From Microbacteriaceae bacterium (GTDB lineage Bacteria > Actinomycetota > Actinomycetes > Actinomycetales > Microbacteriaceae): a stretch of 5,267 nt of DNA. The position numbers were made by a program, and so were the translations under genes. The stretch is taken from contig RFQD01000107.1 in the NCBI GenBank assembly GCA_009925875.1, forward strand, positions 1-5,267, read 5' to 3'. Below the pieces are notes generated by a model, which saw nothing but the letters and a program-made list of their open reading frames with translations, did not search any database and was not told the origin of the DNA. Below, piece after piece: positions 1 to 5,267 of this stretch. How positions within the stretch are numbered: the stretch's first letter is position 1; the number at the start of each line of letters is the position of its first letter.

Positions 1-139
1 CCTTGGCCACGTTCAGCTTGCCCTTCTCCATGACCGCCACGCCGGCGCTGTCGTAGCCGCGGTACTCAAGGCGCTTCAGGCCCTCCAGCAGGATGGGGCT
101 GGCCTGGCGACGACCGATGTAGGCGACGATTCCGCACAT
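1..139 (-). CDS. glmS: GlmS, glutamine--fructose-6-phosphate aminotransferase, N-terminal fragment (cut by window edge)
   Basis: The first 46 codons of GlmS, running off the left end of the window. The enzyme transfers the amide nitrogen of glutamine to fructose-6-phosphate to make glucosamine-6-phosphate, the entry step to UDP-GlcNAc for peptidoglycan and lipopolysaccharide, in the cytoplasm. The visible protein starts [20 protein letters not shown] and continues with a [14 protein letters not shown] block. In this family the Cys after the initiator Met becomes the N-terminal nucleophile of the glutaminase (class II amidotransferase) domain, and the [11 protein letters not shown] stretch is a hallmark of GlmS. 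The start is fixed by the required Met-Cys. A weak AGGA lies about 11 nt upstream. MCGIVAYIG, with Ala where actinobacteria usually have Gly, looks more verrucomicrobial than the actinobacterial genes further right. It is divergent from the folate gene at 294. The family call is secure; about 560 residues, including the isomerase domains, lie outside the window. Confidence 0.93.
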   Translation of the reverse strand, partial: MCGIVAYIGRRQASPILLEGLKRLEYRGYDSAGVAVMEKGKLNVAK

Positions 140-293
140 GGAAGAGTGGTTCCTGGGTGGGTTCTGATGGTGGCGAGGGGCCGAGACCCCATTCGGCAAG
201 GTAGCACGGATGCTTGAACGGTCGACCCGTAATTCGAGGGTTCCTGAAGTCCACCCCCTGTTCGCAAGGCCCTTTCGCAGGCACACTTGCGTC
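140..293. other. Divergent intergenic region between glmS and the cyclo-ligase/helicase frame
   Basis: These 154 nt separate two divergent starts and must carry the 5' signals of both genes if the left part is intact. A small hairpin is visible, with GGGG at 177-180, loop CCGAGA, and CCCC at 187-190. The 8-mer GGTTCCTG occurs twice, at 148-155 and 239-246. A longer-range helix is possible between 155-163 and 248-256 (nine pairs, two of them wobble). None of these forms a recognisable RNA family. No open frame here looks like protein. Confidence 0.4.
198..225 (-). promoter_or_regulatory. Possible sigma70-type promoter for glmS (weak)
   Basis: On the minus strand TCGACC (220-225, four of six matches to TTGACA) is followed after 16 nt by TACCTT (198-203, three of six matches to TATAAT). 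It would start transcription roughly 50 nt upstream of the glmS ATG. The match is weak and could be chance; it is the best candidate I found in the region. Confidence 0.2.
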
Positions 294-1604
294 ATGACAG
301 GTGGGCTGGACCAACGCAAGGCGGAACTTCGCGCACGGGTGCGGCGGACGCTGCGTTCAATGGATTTGGCCGATCGGGCTCAGGAAGCCGCGGAGATCCG
401 GCGGTGCCTGCGAGCCTGGCCTGCATGGGCCGGCGCACGCACGGTGCTTGGTTACATGCCCTTGGCGAGCGAAGTCGATCTTCGACCGCTGCTTGCCGAG
501 GCGATCGCGCGCGGGGTGACCGTGGCCGTGCCAGTCAGCGACCCCGACGGGTCGATGCGGCCGTGCCGATTGGCTTCCCTTGAACCTGCGCATCTCGAGA
601 CCGACGGCATGGGCATCGCGGTGCCGAAGCGGCGGGAACCGGTGGCGGTCGACGCCATCGAGATCACCGTGCTCGACGAGGCTGACCACATGGCCGACCT
701 CGGCTTCTTGCCCGTGGTCACGCGCATCCTCCATGCGACGCCCGAAAACGGTCAGCGCATGCTCTTCAGCGCGACCCTGGATAACGGCGTCGACAAGCTG
801 GTGAACCGCTACCTGCACAACGAGATTCTGCACTCGGTCGATGAAGCCAACTCCCCCGTCGCTGCGATGACGCACCACGTCTTCGAGACGATGAGCGTCG
901 AGTCGAAGAAGCAACTGGTTGAGGCGCTTGCTTCGGGAACGGGTCGTCGCATCTTGTTCATGCGCACCAAGCACCACGCCAAGAAACTGGCACAGGCGCT
1001 GACGGCAGCCGGGATTCCCGCCGTTGACCTGCACGGAAACCTGTCCCAGCCGGCGCGCGATCGCAATCTCGCGGCATTCTCGTCGGGTGACGTGAAGGTG
1101 CTCGTCGCGACGGACGTGGCTGCCCGAGGTGTGCACGTCGATGACATCGAACTCGTCATTCACGTCGACCCACCCATGGAACACAAGGCGTACCTGCACC
1201 GCTCTGGCCGCACGGCTCGCGCTGGTAGCGAGGGTGACGTCGTGACGATATGTCTGCCGACGCAGAAGAAGGATCTCGCGGCGTTGCTCAAAAAGGCCGA
1301 CATCACCGTGACGCCGGTTCAGGTCACCGCGTCGTCACCCGAAGTCGTTGCTCTCATTGGCGAAGTGGCCGCGTTTGTGAAGCCGGCACCCAAGACCGCG
1401 CAACCACAACGTCAGGGCACATCCACCGGGGCGAATGCTCAACGAAAGCGCGCAAACCGCGACCAGCGCGATCGCTCGGGTCGGCCCGGCAACTCGGGCT
1501 CGTCTGCGCGACCTGCTGGCGAGGCGTCGCGCCGCGGACAGCGCTCGACCGGCTCACCCGCCGTCAGTCAGCGTCGACGCTCGTCGTCTCCGACATCCCG
1601 CTAA
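294..1604 (+). CDS. Hybrid reading frame: N-terminal part of 5-formyltetrahydrofolate cyclo-ligase joined to C-terminal half of a DEAD-box RNA helicase
   Basis: One open frame of 436 codons from ATG at 294; an in-frame ATG at 210 adds 28 residues unlike either family. Residues 1 to about 122 are cyclo-ligase (MTHFS/YgfA), which uses ATP to convert 5-formyl-THF to 5,10-methenyl-THF. The Lys/Arg-rich first helix and the Y54-x-P-x-x-x-E60-V-D motif are present, but the frame leaves the family before its C-terminal GRGGGYYD nucleotide loop. From about residue 123 it is a DEAD-box helicase starting just before motif II: DEAD 128-131, SAT 159-161, motif [10 protein letters not shown] 271-279, motif [12 protein letters not shown] 302-311, then a basic low-complexity tail (about 385-436, rich in R, S, Q, G) typical of RhlE-like helicases. 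The Q motif and Walker A are missing, so neither activity is expected. CGG makes up 9 of 17 Arg codons before the join and 1 of 27 after it. I infer an artificial join of two genes from different organisms. No good ribosome binding site precedes 294. Confidence 0.85.
   Translation: MTGGLDQRKAELRARVRRTLRSMDLADRAQEAAEIRRCLRAWPAWAGARTVLGYMPLASEVDLRPLLAEAIARGVTVAVPVSDPDGSMRPCRLASLEPAHLETDGMGIAVPKRREPVAVDAIEITVLDEADHMADLGFLPVVTRILHATPENGQRMLFSATLDNGVDKLVNRYLHNEILHSVDEANSPVAAMTHHVFETMSVESKKQLVEALASGTGRRILFMRTKHHAKKLAQALTAAGIPAVDLHGNLSQPARDRNLAAFSSGDVKVLVATDVAARGVHVDDIELVIHVDPPMEHKAYLHRSGRTARAGSEGDVVTICLPTQKKDLAALLKKADITVTPVQVTASSPEVVALIGEVAAFVKPAPKTAQPQRQGTSTGANAQRKRANRDQRDRSGRPGNSGSSARPAGEASRRGQRSTGSPAVSQRRRSSSPTSR
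645..668 (+). other. Breakpoint: cyclo-ligase sequence changes to DEAD-box helicase sequence
   Basis: Up to the residues PVAVDAIE (ending at 662) the frame follows the cyclo-ligase pattern, where a hydrophobic strand and a PGLAFD-like segment should come next. It continues instead with [15 protein letters not shown], which is motif II of an actinobacterial helicase, whose normal lead-in is also something like [13 protein letters not shown] short sequence such as GTCGACGCCATCGAG (648-662) may therefore have been common to both parent genes and bridged them in assembly. There is no transposon end, direct repeat or att-like site at the join. Confidence 0.75.
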
Positions 1605-1655
1605 TTCGCAGACAAAGGGCATAGGCTCAGGCAACGAGCCACCGAGGCTCGCGTT

Positions 1656-1661
1656 AGGGGG
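1656..1661 (+). promoter_or_regulatory. Ribosome binding site of the 39-aa gene
   Basis: AGGGGG lies 5 nt before the ATG at 1667. This is a strong Shine-Dalgarno match and the main reason to accept this short frame as translated. Confidence 0.7.
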
Positions 1662-1666
1662 CCCTC

Positions 1667-1786
1667 ATGGCCGAGAAGAGTCCGCAGAAGGGCAACGGTA
1701 AGACCGCTGCCGCCAAGTCGCTCAAAGAGAAGCGCGCCGCCAAGAAGGACAAGGCTGAAGCGAAAGCCAAATACAAAGAGGTCTAG
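1667..1786 (+). CDS. Small lysine/alanine-rich basic protein, 39 aa
   Basis: A complete short gene ending in TAG. The protein has 12 Lys and 9 Ala in 39 residues, with a central SLKEKRAAKKDK segment followed by an alternating Ala/Lys/Glu stretch that should form a charged helix. It has no signal peptide, membrane segment or Cys. I recall actinobacterial genomes carrying short hypothetical proteins with a similar SLKEKRAAKK core, of unknown role; binding to RNA, DNA or the ribosome is only a guess from charge. It lies 62 nt after the helicase stop on the same strand, has its own strong ribosome binding site, and is followed 19 nt later by a strong terminator. It is therefore probably the last gene of the helicase transcript, or has its own promoter. 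A 6-bp hairpin (1635-1651, CGAGCC/GGCTCG, loop ACCGA) sits in its leader. Confidence 0.75.
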   Translation: MAEKSPQKGNGKTAAAKSLKEKRAAKKDKAEAKAKYKEV

Positions 1787-1804
1787 CAAAGACGTCCGCG
1801 TCGT

Positions 1805-1850
1805 AAACGTCGGTCCCTCCCGCACATCGCGGAGAGGGACCGACGTTTTT
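1805..1850 (+). terminator. Strong intrinsic terminator after the 39-aa gene, possibly bidirectional
   Basis: A perfect 15-bp stem pairs 1805-1819 (AAACGTCGGTCCCTC) with 1834-1848. The inner CCGC/GCGG (1820-1823 with 1829-1832) extends it past a one-base bulge and leaves a 5-nt loop. Five T (1846-1850) close the plus-strand side. It lies between two convergent genes, the 39-aa gene ending at 1786 and the amidohydrolase ending at 1871. The minus-strand side has only three T after the stem, so stopping in that direction would be weaker. Confidence 0.9.
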
Positions 1851-1870
1851 CTCGAGTCGTTTATGCCGCG

Positions 1871-3598
1871 CTAGCACTTGTGCGGTTTGCTGATCGCCAC
1901 GGCGTGCAAGTCTTTGTGCTCGCTGGGGTCGATTGCTTCGATTTGGGCGAGGTACGCATCGCCGTCGACGGGCTTACCTGCCAGCCACGTGCCCTGAACC
2001 TTGATCTTGTCAATGTGGGCTGGGTCGACGGCATACGGGTCGGTGTCGAGAATGACGAAATCGGCGAACTTGCCCACTTCGATTGAGCCCGCCTCGTCGT
2101 CGCGCTTGAGGTGGAAGGCGCCGTTGATTGTCTGCGCGCGCAAAGCATCATCGAGGCTGATTTTTTGCTCCGGCCCGTGAAGTTTGCCCGACGGAGTCAG
2201 ACGCGTCACCGTCGACTTGAGGTTGAGTAGCGGAATCGATGGACTCACGGAACCGTCGTTGTGGAACGACACAACCGCACCGCTCTTGACGGCGTCACCC
2301 ACGCGCTGCCACTGGGCACCTACTTCCGAGTCGAACAACGTGCCGTCGAGAATGTCGCCCCAGTAAATGAACTGGAATGGTGACATGGAGATGCCCACTC
2401 CGAGCGACGCAGCACGAGCGAACTGGTCGGCACGAGCGGCCCCGACGTGTTCGACGCGCCAACGGTGATCCGTGCCGACGAGGTTGAACTTGTTGAGCCC
2501 GTATTCGAACGCATCGAGCACGATGTCGAGAGCGATGTCGCCGTTGCAGTGGAATGCGAACTGATGACCGTCACCGCCGTGAGCGTCAATGATGGCGTCA
2601 ATCTGCGCACGCGAGTAGTTCATCATCTCTTCACCGTGAGTGCCCGGCGTGATGCCGGCGTTGACCACGGTGGGATTGTCGAGATAGGAGATGGTCGACG
2701 CGATTGTGCCGACCCAGGGTGAACCATCTGCCCACAGCTTGATGCCGTTCTTCTTCAGCATGGAATCGGGAACGGGTGACGCAAAGGCGGCTCCACAGTC
2801 CGCCTCGGTCGACATGTGATACAGCGAGATACGAATGGGTGCCGCCGGAACCATGGTGAGACCGATGAGAGCCTTTTGCATACTGCTCTGGTACGTGTGC
2901 TCGCTCGTCATCGTCACACCGTTTGCGGCCATCGTCCTCAACCACTTGGCGGCCGAGAGCAACGGATGCGGGACAGCCTCCGCCATGATTTTGCCGGCGA
3001 CGGCAAGCATGGCGCCGACCTCGTACGCGCGTCCATTTGACGTGCCATCCGCGTTGCGCCCAAACCGTGAACCTTCGGGATCCGCGGGCGGCTTGTTGTC
3101 GGCCCATCCAAGTGACGTGATGACGGCCGTGTTGAAGTAGATCTCGTGGCCCGAGTTGTCAGCGACCACAACAGGGCGATCGGGGAAGAACTCGTCGAGG
3201 TCGGTGTTGCTCAGCTCTCCGACTCCCTGCAGTGAACGGTCAAGTCCCTGGAACATGAGAGCTGCTCCAGCGGGTTGCTCGGCGTTCGCCTTCACGAACA
3301 ACTTCTTGACGTCGTCATAGCTGGGGAAGCCGACGTAGGGGGCAATCCAGAAACTGGGCTCCATGCAGACGATGCCACTCATGACCGGGTGGTTGTGTGC
3401 ATCCACGAATCCAGGGAGGATGACGCTGTCGCCGAGGTTTTGCACCTTTGCCTCGGGCGCACTTTTCTGCAGATCGGTCAGCGCTCCAACGGCAGTGATC
3501 TTGCCCGTCGAGGAATCGATGGCGACGGCCTCTGCGCGAGACATGGCCTTGTCGACGGTGATGACGGACTTTGCGGTGACGATGAGGTCAGCGGACAT
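1871..3598 (-). CDS. Metal-dependent amidohydrolase, Amidohydro_3 / YtcJ-like family (575 aa)
   Basis: A full-length member of the amidohydrolase superfamily, branch of YtcJ and N-substituted formamide deformylase, which hydrolyse amide or formamide bonds with a metal centre; cytoplasmic, no signal peptide. In order: an N-terminal beta-sandwich strand set (ADLIVTAKSVITVD), GFVDAHNHP with the HxH metal ligands near residues 68-70, IKLWADGS near 286-293 whose Lys is a candidate metal-bridging carboxylated Lys, FHCNGD with His near 350, VEHV with His near 384, HNDGS with the catalytic Asp near 448, and the usual C-terminal block where GSIEVGKFADFVIL returns to the sandwich domain. All expected metal-site residues are present, so it should be active. 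An in-frame ATG at 3613 would add five residues, but AGGAG (3606-3610) sits 7 nt before the ATG at 3598, so 3598 is the likely start. It lies 135 nt downstream of the permease on the same strand. Substrate unknown; amide, formamide or cyclic amide are all possible. Confidence 0.93.
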   Translation of the reverse strand: MSADLIVTAKSVITVDKAMSRAEAVAIDSSTGKITAVGALTDLQKSAPEAKVQNLGDSVILPGFVDAHNHPVMSGIVCMEPSFWIAPYVGFPSYDDVKKLFVKANAEQPAGAALMFQGLDRSLQGVGELSNTDLDEFFPDRPVVVADNSGHEIYFNTAVITSLGWADNKPPADPEGSRFGRNADGTSNGRAYEVGAMLAVAGKIMAEAVPHPLLSAAKWLRTMAANGVTMTSEHTYQSSMQKALIGLTMVPAAPIRISLYHMSTEADCGAAFASPVPDSMLKKNGIKLWADGSPWVGTIASTISYLDNPTVVNAGITPGTHGEEMMNYSRAQIDAIIDAHGGDGHQFAFHCNGDIALDIVLDAFEYGLNKFNLVGTDHRWRVEHVGAARADQFARAASLGVGISMSPFQFIYWGDILDGTLFDSEVGAQWQRVGDAVKSGAVVSFHNDGSVSPSIPLLNLKSTVTRLTPSGKLHGPEQKISLDDALRAQTINGAFHLKRDDEAGSIEVGKFADFVILDTDPYAVDPAHIDKIKVQGTWLAGKPVDGDAYLAQIEAIDPSEHKDLHAVAISKPHKC

Positions 3599-3605
3599 AA
3601 AAGAA

Positions 3606-3610
3606 CTCCT
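3606..3610 (-). promoter_or_regulatory. Ribosome binding site that decides the amidohydrolase start
   Basis: AGGAG on the minus strand, 7 nt before the ATG at 3598. It overlaps the codons of the longer alternative frame that starts at 3613, so the shorter start is preferred. Confidence 0.8.
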
Positions 3611-3631
3611 CATATTGGAACAGTGGTCTAA

Positions 3632-3660
3632 AGCTTAGCAATGCAATCCGTGCCTGCCGA
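3632..3660 (-). promoter_or_regulatory. Possible promoter for the amidohydrolase (weak)
   Basis: On the minus strand TCGGCA (3655-3660, four of six matches to TTGACA) and TAAGCT (3632-3637, fitting TANNNT) are separated by 17 nt, about 34 nt upstream of the amidohydrolase ATG. The -35 box coincides with one arm of a 6-bp inverted repeat (TGCCGA 3655-3660 / TCGGCA 3669-3674, loop 8 nt). It would let the amidohydrolase be expressed apart from the permease. Evidence is limited to these short matches. Confidence 0.25.
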
Positions 3661-3687
3661 GCTCGCGTTCGGCACTTGTCCCAACGC

Positions 3688-3735
3688 ACGTTCGGCGCTG
3701 ACCCTCGCTCGCGAGTCAAGGTCAGCGCCGAACGT
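3688..3735 (-). terminator. Perfect 16-bp inverted repeat between permease and amidohydrolase; hairpin, possible U-less terminator or attenuator
   Basis: 3688-3703 (ACGTTCGGCGCTGACC) is the exact reverse complement of 3720-3735. The 16-nt spacer can itself pair at CTCG/CGAG (3704-3707 with 3712-3715). The repeat begins 14 nt beyond the permease stop. Neither strand shows a T-run after the stem, so it is not a classical intrinsic terminator. GC-rich hairpins without T-runs are often proposed as terminators or 3'-end stabilisers in high-GC actinobacteria. It may end or dampen the permease transcript before the amidohydrolase. Confidence 0.6.
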
Positions 3736-3748
3736 CGAAGGCCGAAGC

Positions 3749-5176
3749 CTAGGAGATAGCCTCTGCGTTGTCGTCAGCAAACGTTCCGGCAGCCTGGGCA
3801 GCCTGTGGCTTGCGGATGCGCACCACGATGAACAATCCGATACCCACGAGCATCGATGCGACGAACCAAATGGGCAGCTGGTTGAACGGCTCGACGGTCC
3901 CCACGATGTTGACCCAGTAGACGTAGAGCAGCGCCGCCGCGCCGATGAGTCCGAGAATCTGAGTGACGATCACGTTCTTCGCTCCCGCCTTGCGCAGGAA
4001 GAACGGGGCAAATATGCAGACCAGGAGGTAGGCAATCATGTACCCGAAGACACCAATTGTGTCGATATAGGTCGTGACGTTGAGCGGAGCCTCCCCAATG
4101 ACGCCGACCTCAATCGCCGCCGGGATGAAGATGATCGGGATGGTCATCCAAATAGCAAATGCCGGCGTGCGGTACTTCGGGTGCACGGTGCCAAAACGCT
4201 TAGCGATGATTCCCTCGTTACCCCACGAGAACAACAGGCGCCCCGCGACCGTGATGCACGCCATGACGACGGCAAAGAAAGACGCAGTGAAGCCGAGGTT
4301 CAAGAGCGGAACGAATCCGGTAAGACCATATTGGTTTGCCAGTGCTTCCATGGGCGATCCCGACGCTGCCAGCCCGTCCGCCCCACCGTCGATGGCGGCC
4401 ACCTGGGCGTACGTCGCAAAGATGTACAGGATTCCCGCGAAAATCGCACCGCCACGAATTGCGCGCGGAATCGCGCGGTAGGGGTCTTTTGCTTCTTCTC
4501 CGAGTGATGCGGCCGATTCAAAACCGACGAAGCCCAGAATTGCCAAGACGACGGCAAAAATCATGCCGTCAAAGGTGGCGCCGCTGAGGGTGAGTTGTGC
4601 GGTGTCGATGATGTTGCCACTCTGCACAAGCACGATGACAAGGACGATCACGATCACGATGATGGAAATTACCTCGAGCGTGGCCGAAATGCGTGCGGCG
4701 ATGCGCACGCCCGAAATGGTGATCCAGATGGCCGCAACGAGGAAGACGGCATCGAGCACGACTTGACCGGTTGGGTTATCGAAGATGACGACCCCAAATC
4801 CTTTCAGGAACTCCGAGGCAAAAAAACCGGCGCCAGCGAGGGAACCCGCCGCAATACAAATGGCACCGATGAAGAGGCCCCACCCGGTCACAAAGCTGCC
4901 GGACGGTCCAATCGCGGGGCGAATGAGCGAGTACAGCGAACCCGCTCCAGCTCGACGGCGAGCAATTGCCGTGACGGACTGAGCGATGATGAGAATGATT
5001 GCCATGCCGATGGCGAATGAAAACCATGCGCCGTTTCCAGCCGAAGCAGCCATAAACATGGGCGTGAATGCGATAACGGCGCTCGGTGCAATGTTTGCCA
5101 CACTCTGCGCCAAGACTTCAAAGGGAGTGACGCTTCGTCGCGCCAATCCGCCCGAATGATCCGTCGAAGTTGCCAT
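3749..5176 (-). CDS. APC-superfamily amino acid / amine permease (475 aa)
   Basis: A complete integral membrane transporter of the amino acid-polyamine-organocation superfamily, likely a proton-coupled importer of an amino acid or amine in the cytoplasmic membrane. The length is normal for the family and hydrophobic stretches fit about 12 helices: near 25-45, 50-70, 95-123, 138-157, 166-186, 203-226, 241-262, 285-311, 338-361, 370-395, 402-426 and 434-453. NIAPS (28-32) in the first helix is the unwound backbone-binding segment. RRAGAGSLYSL (73-83) opens helix three. GFVGFESAASLGEEAKDPYR, continuing AIPRAI (215-240), is the classic helix-six to loop signature. GRLLFSWGNEG...HPKYRTP (312-338) matches the conserved loop before helix nine. 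The tail is short, soluble and Ala-rich. The start at 5176 follows a purine-rich AAGGAAGAAGGAA stretch. It lies 27 nt after the stop of the upstream gene, so the two are probably one operon. Substrate cannot be assigned. Confidence 0.93.
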   Translation of the reverse strand: MATSTDHSGGLARRSVTPFEVLAQSVANIAPSAVIAFTPMFMAASAGNGAWFSFAIGMAIILIIAQSVTAIARRRAGAGSLYSLIRPAIGPSGSFVTGWGLFIGAICIAAGSLAGAGFFASEFLKGFGVVIFDNPTGQVVLDAVFLVAAIWITISGVRIAARISATLEVISIIVIVIVLVIVLVQSGNIIDTAQLTLSGATFDGMIFAVVLAILGFVGFESAASLGEEAKDPYRAIPRAIRGGAIFAGILYIFATYAQVAAIDGGADGLAASGSPMEALANQYGLTGFVPLLNLGFTASFFAVVMACITVAGRLLFSWGNEGIIAKRFGTVHPKYRTPAFAIWMTIPIIFIPAAIEVGVIGEAPLNVTTYIDTIGVFGYMIAYLLVCIFAPFFLRKAGAKNVIVTQILGLIGAAALLYVYWVNIVGTVEPFNQLPIWFVASMLVGIGLFIVVRIRKPQAAQAAGTFADDNAEAIS

Positions 5177-5203
5177 GGTTCCTTCTTCCTTCGTCTCGAT
5201 GAG

Positions 5204-5267
5204 TTACGGCAGCAGAAGCTGTCGTAGTGCGCCACCCGCATCCAGGTCTGCGAGCGCCGATTCGACT
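5204..5267 (-). CDS. C-terminal end of an upstream gene, possibly Zn-type alcohol dehydrogenase family (cut by window edge)
   Basis: An open minus-strand frame enters from the right edge and ends at TAA (5204-5206). The last residues read ESALADLDAGGALRQLLLP. An Ala/Leu helix followed by a short hydrophobic strand resembles the end of medium-chain zinc alcohol dehydrogenases, which often finish with A-x-x-x-L-x-x-G-x-x-x-R-x-x-hydrophobic. Twenty residues are too few for a firm family call. The 27-nt gap to the permease ATG, with no terminator in it, supports co-transcription with the permease. Confidence 0.5.
   Translation of the reverse strand, partial: VESALADLDAGGALRQLLLP

Noticed and set aside
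148..246. Direct repeat GGTTCCTG at 148-155 and 239-246
   Set aside because: Only eight bases, two copies, no symmetry and no link to a promoter; consistent with chance.
140..293. Possible 6S RNA upstream of the cyclo-ligase, a common neighbour of that gene
   Set aside because: Only 154 nt are available between divergent genes and I could not draw the long interrupted helix with a central bubble that defines 6S RNA; the one 9-pair helix found includes two wobble pairs.
645..668. Fusion caused by a mobile element or phage integration
   Set aside because: No inverted repeats, target-site duplication, integrase fragment or tRNA lies at the join.
357..1199. Long minus-strand frame (280 codons) opposite the helicase
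   Set aside because: It is antisense to clear helicase motifs, has no recognisable domain and is rich in His/Arg/Val as expected for the reverse of a high-GC gene.
1605..1627. TTCGCA...TAGGCT as a promoter for the 39-aa gene
   Set aside because: The spacer is only 11 nt, and no acceptable -35 box is found 16-18 nt upstream of TAGGCT.
3641..4507. Long plus-strand frame (288 codons) opposite the permease end
   Set aside because: It runs through the intergenic hairpin and antisense to well-conserved permease helices; composition is Arg/Asp/Ser-rich with no fold-like pattern and no ribosome binding site.

Overview
The window contains pieces of what looks like two different bacterial genomes. 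Positions 1 to about 660 hold the first 46 codons of glmS on the minus strand and the first 120 or so codons of a 5-formyltetrahydrofolate cyclo-ligase on the plus strand, divergently arranged. From about 660 to the end the sequence reads like an actinobacterium: the protein style resembles Microbacteriaceae, genes have clear AGGAG-type ribosome binding sites, and there is a lysine-rich small protein of the kind seen in that group. Taxonomy is judged from protein style and codon use only, with no database search. The GlmS start (MCGIVAYIG) looks more like Verrucomicrobia/Opitutales than Actinobacteria, and that call is tentative.

Layout: glmS N-terminus (1-139, minus); short divergent intergenic region (140-293); one continuous reading frame (294-1604, plus) that begins as a folate cyclo-ligase and changes at about codon 120 into the C-terminal half of a DEAD-box RNA helicase; a 39-codon Lys/Ala-rich small gene (1667-1786, plus); a strong intrinsic terminator (1805-1850); an Amidohydro_3/YtcJ-type amidohydrolase (1871-3598, minus); an intergenic region with a perfect 16-bp inverted repeat (3688-3735); an APC-family amino acid/amine permease (3749-5176, minus); and the last 20 codons of a further minus-strand gene (5204-5267), perhaps a zinc-type alcohol dehydrogenase.

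The three minus-strand genes probably form a small uptake and catabolism cluster. The 3'-partial gene ends 27 nt before the permease start, so those two are likely co-transcribed. The amidohydrolase follows after 135 nt and a hairpin. A permease importing an amino acid or amine derivative and an amidohydrolase hydrolysing an amide or formamide bond would fit together, but the substrate cannot be read from sequence.

The most unusual object is the cyclo-ligase/helicase fusion. Each half lacks an essential part (the cyclo-ligase its C-terminal nucleotide-binding glycine motif, the helicase its Q motif and Walker A), and arginine codon use changes sharply at the join (CGG 9 of 17 before, 1 of 27 after). 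The best explanation is a chimeric metagenome contig joined through a short shared sequence, not a new fusion enzyme. I found no CRISPR array, IS element, tRNA, rRNA or convincing undescribed system.
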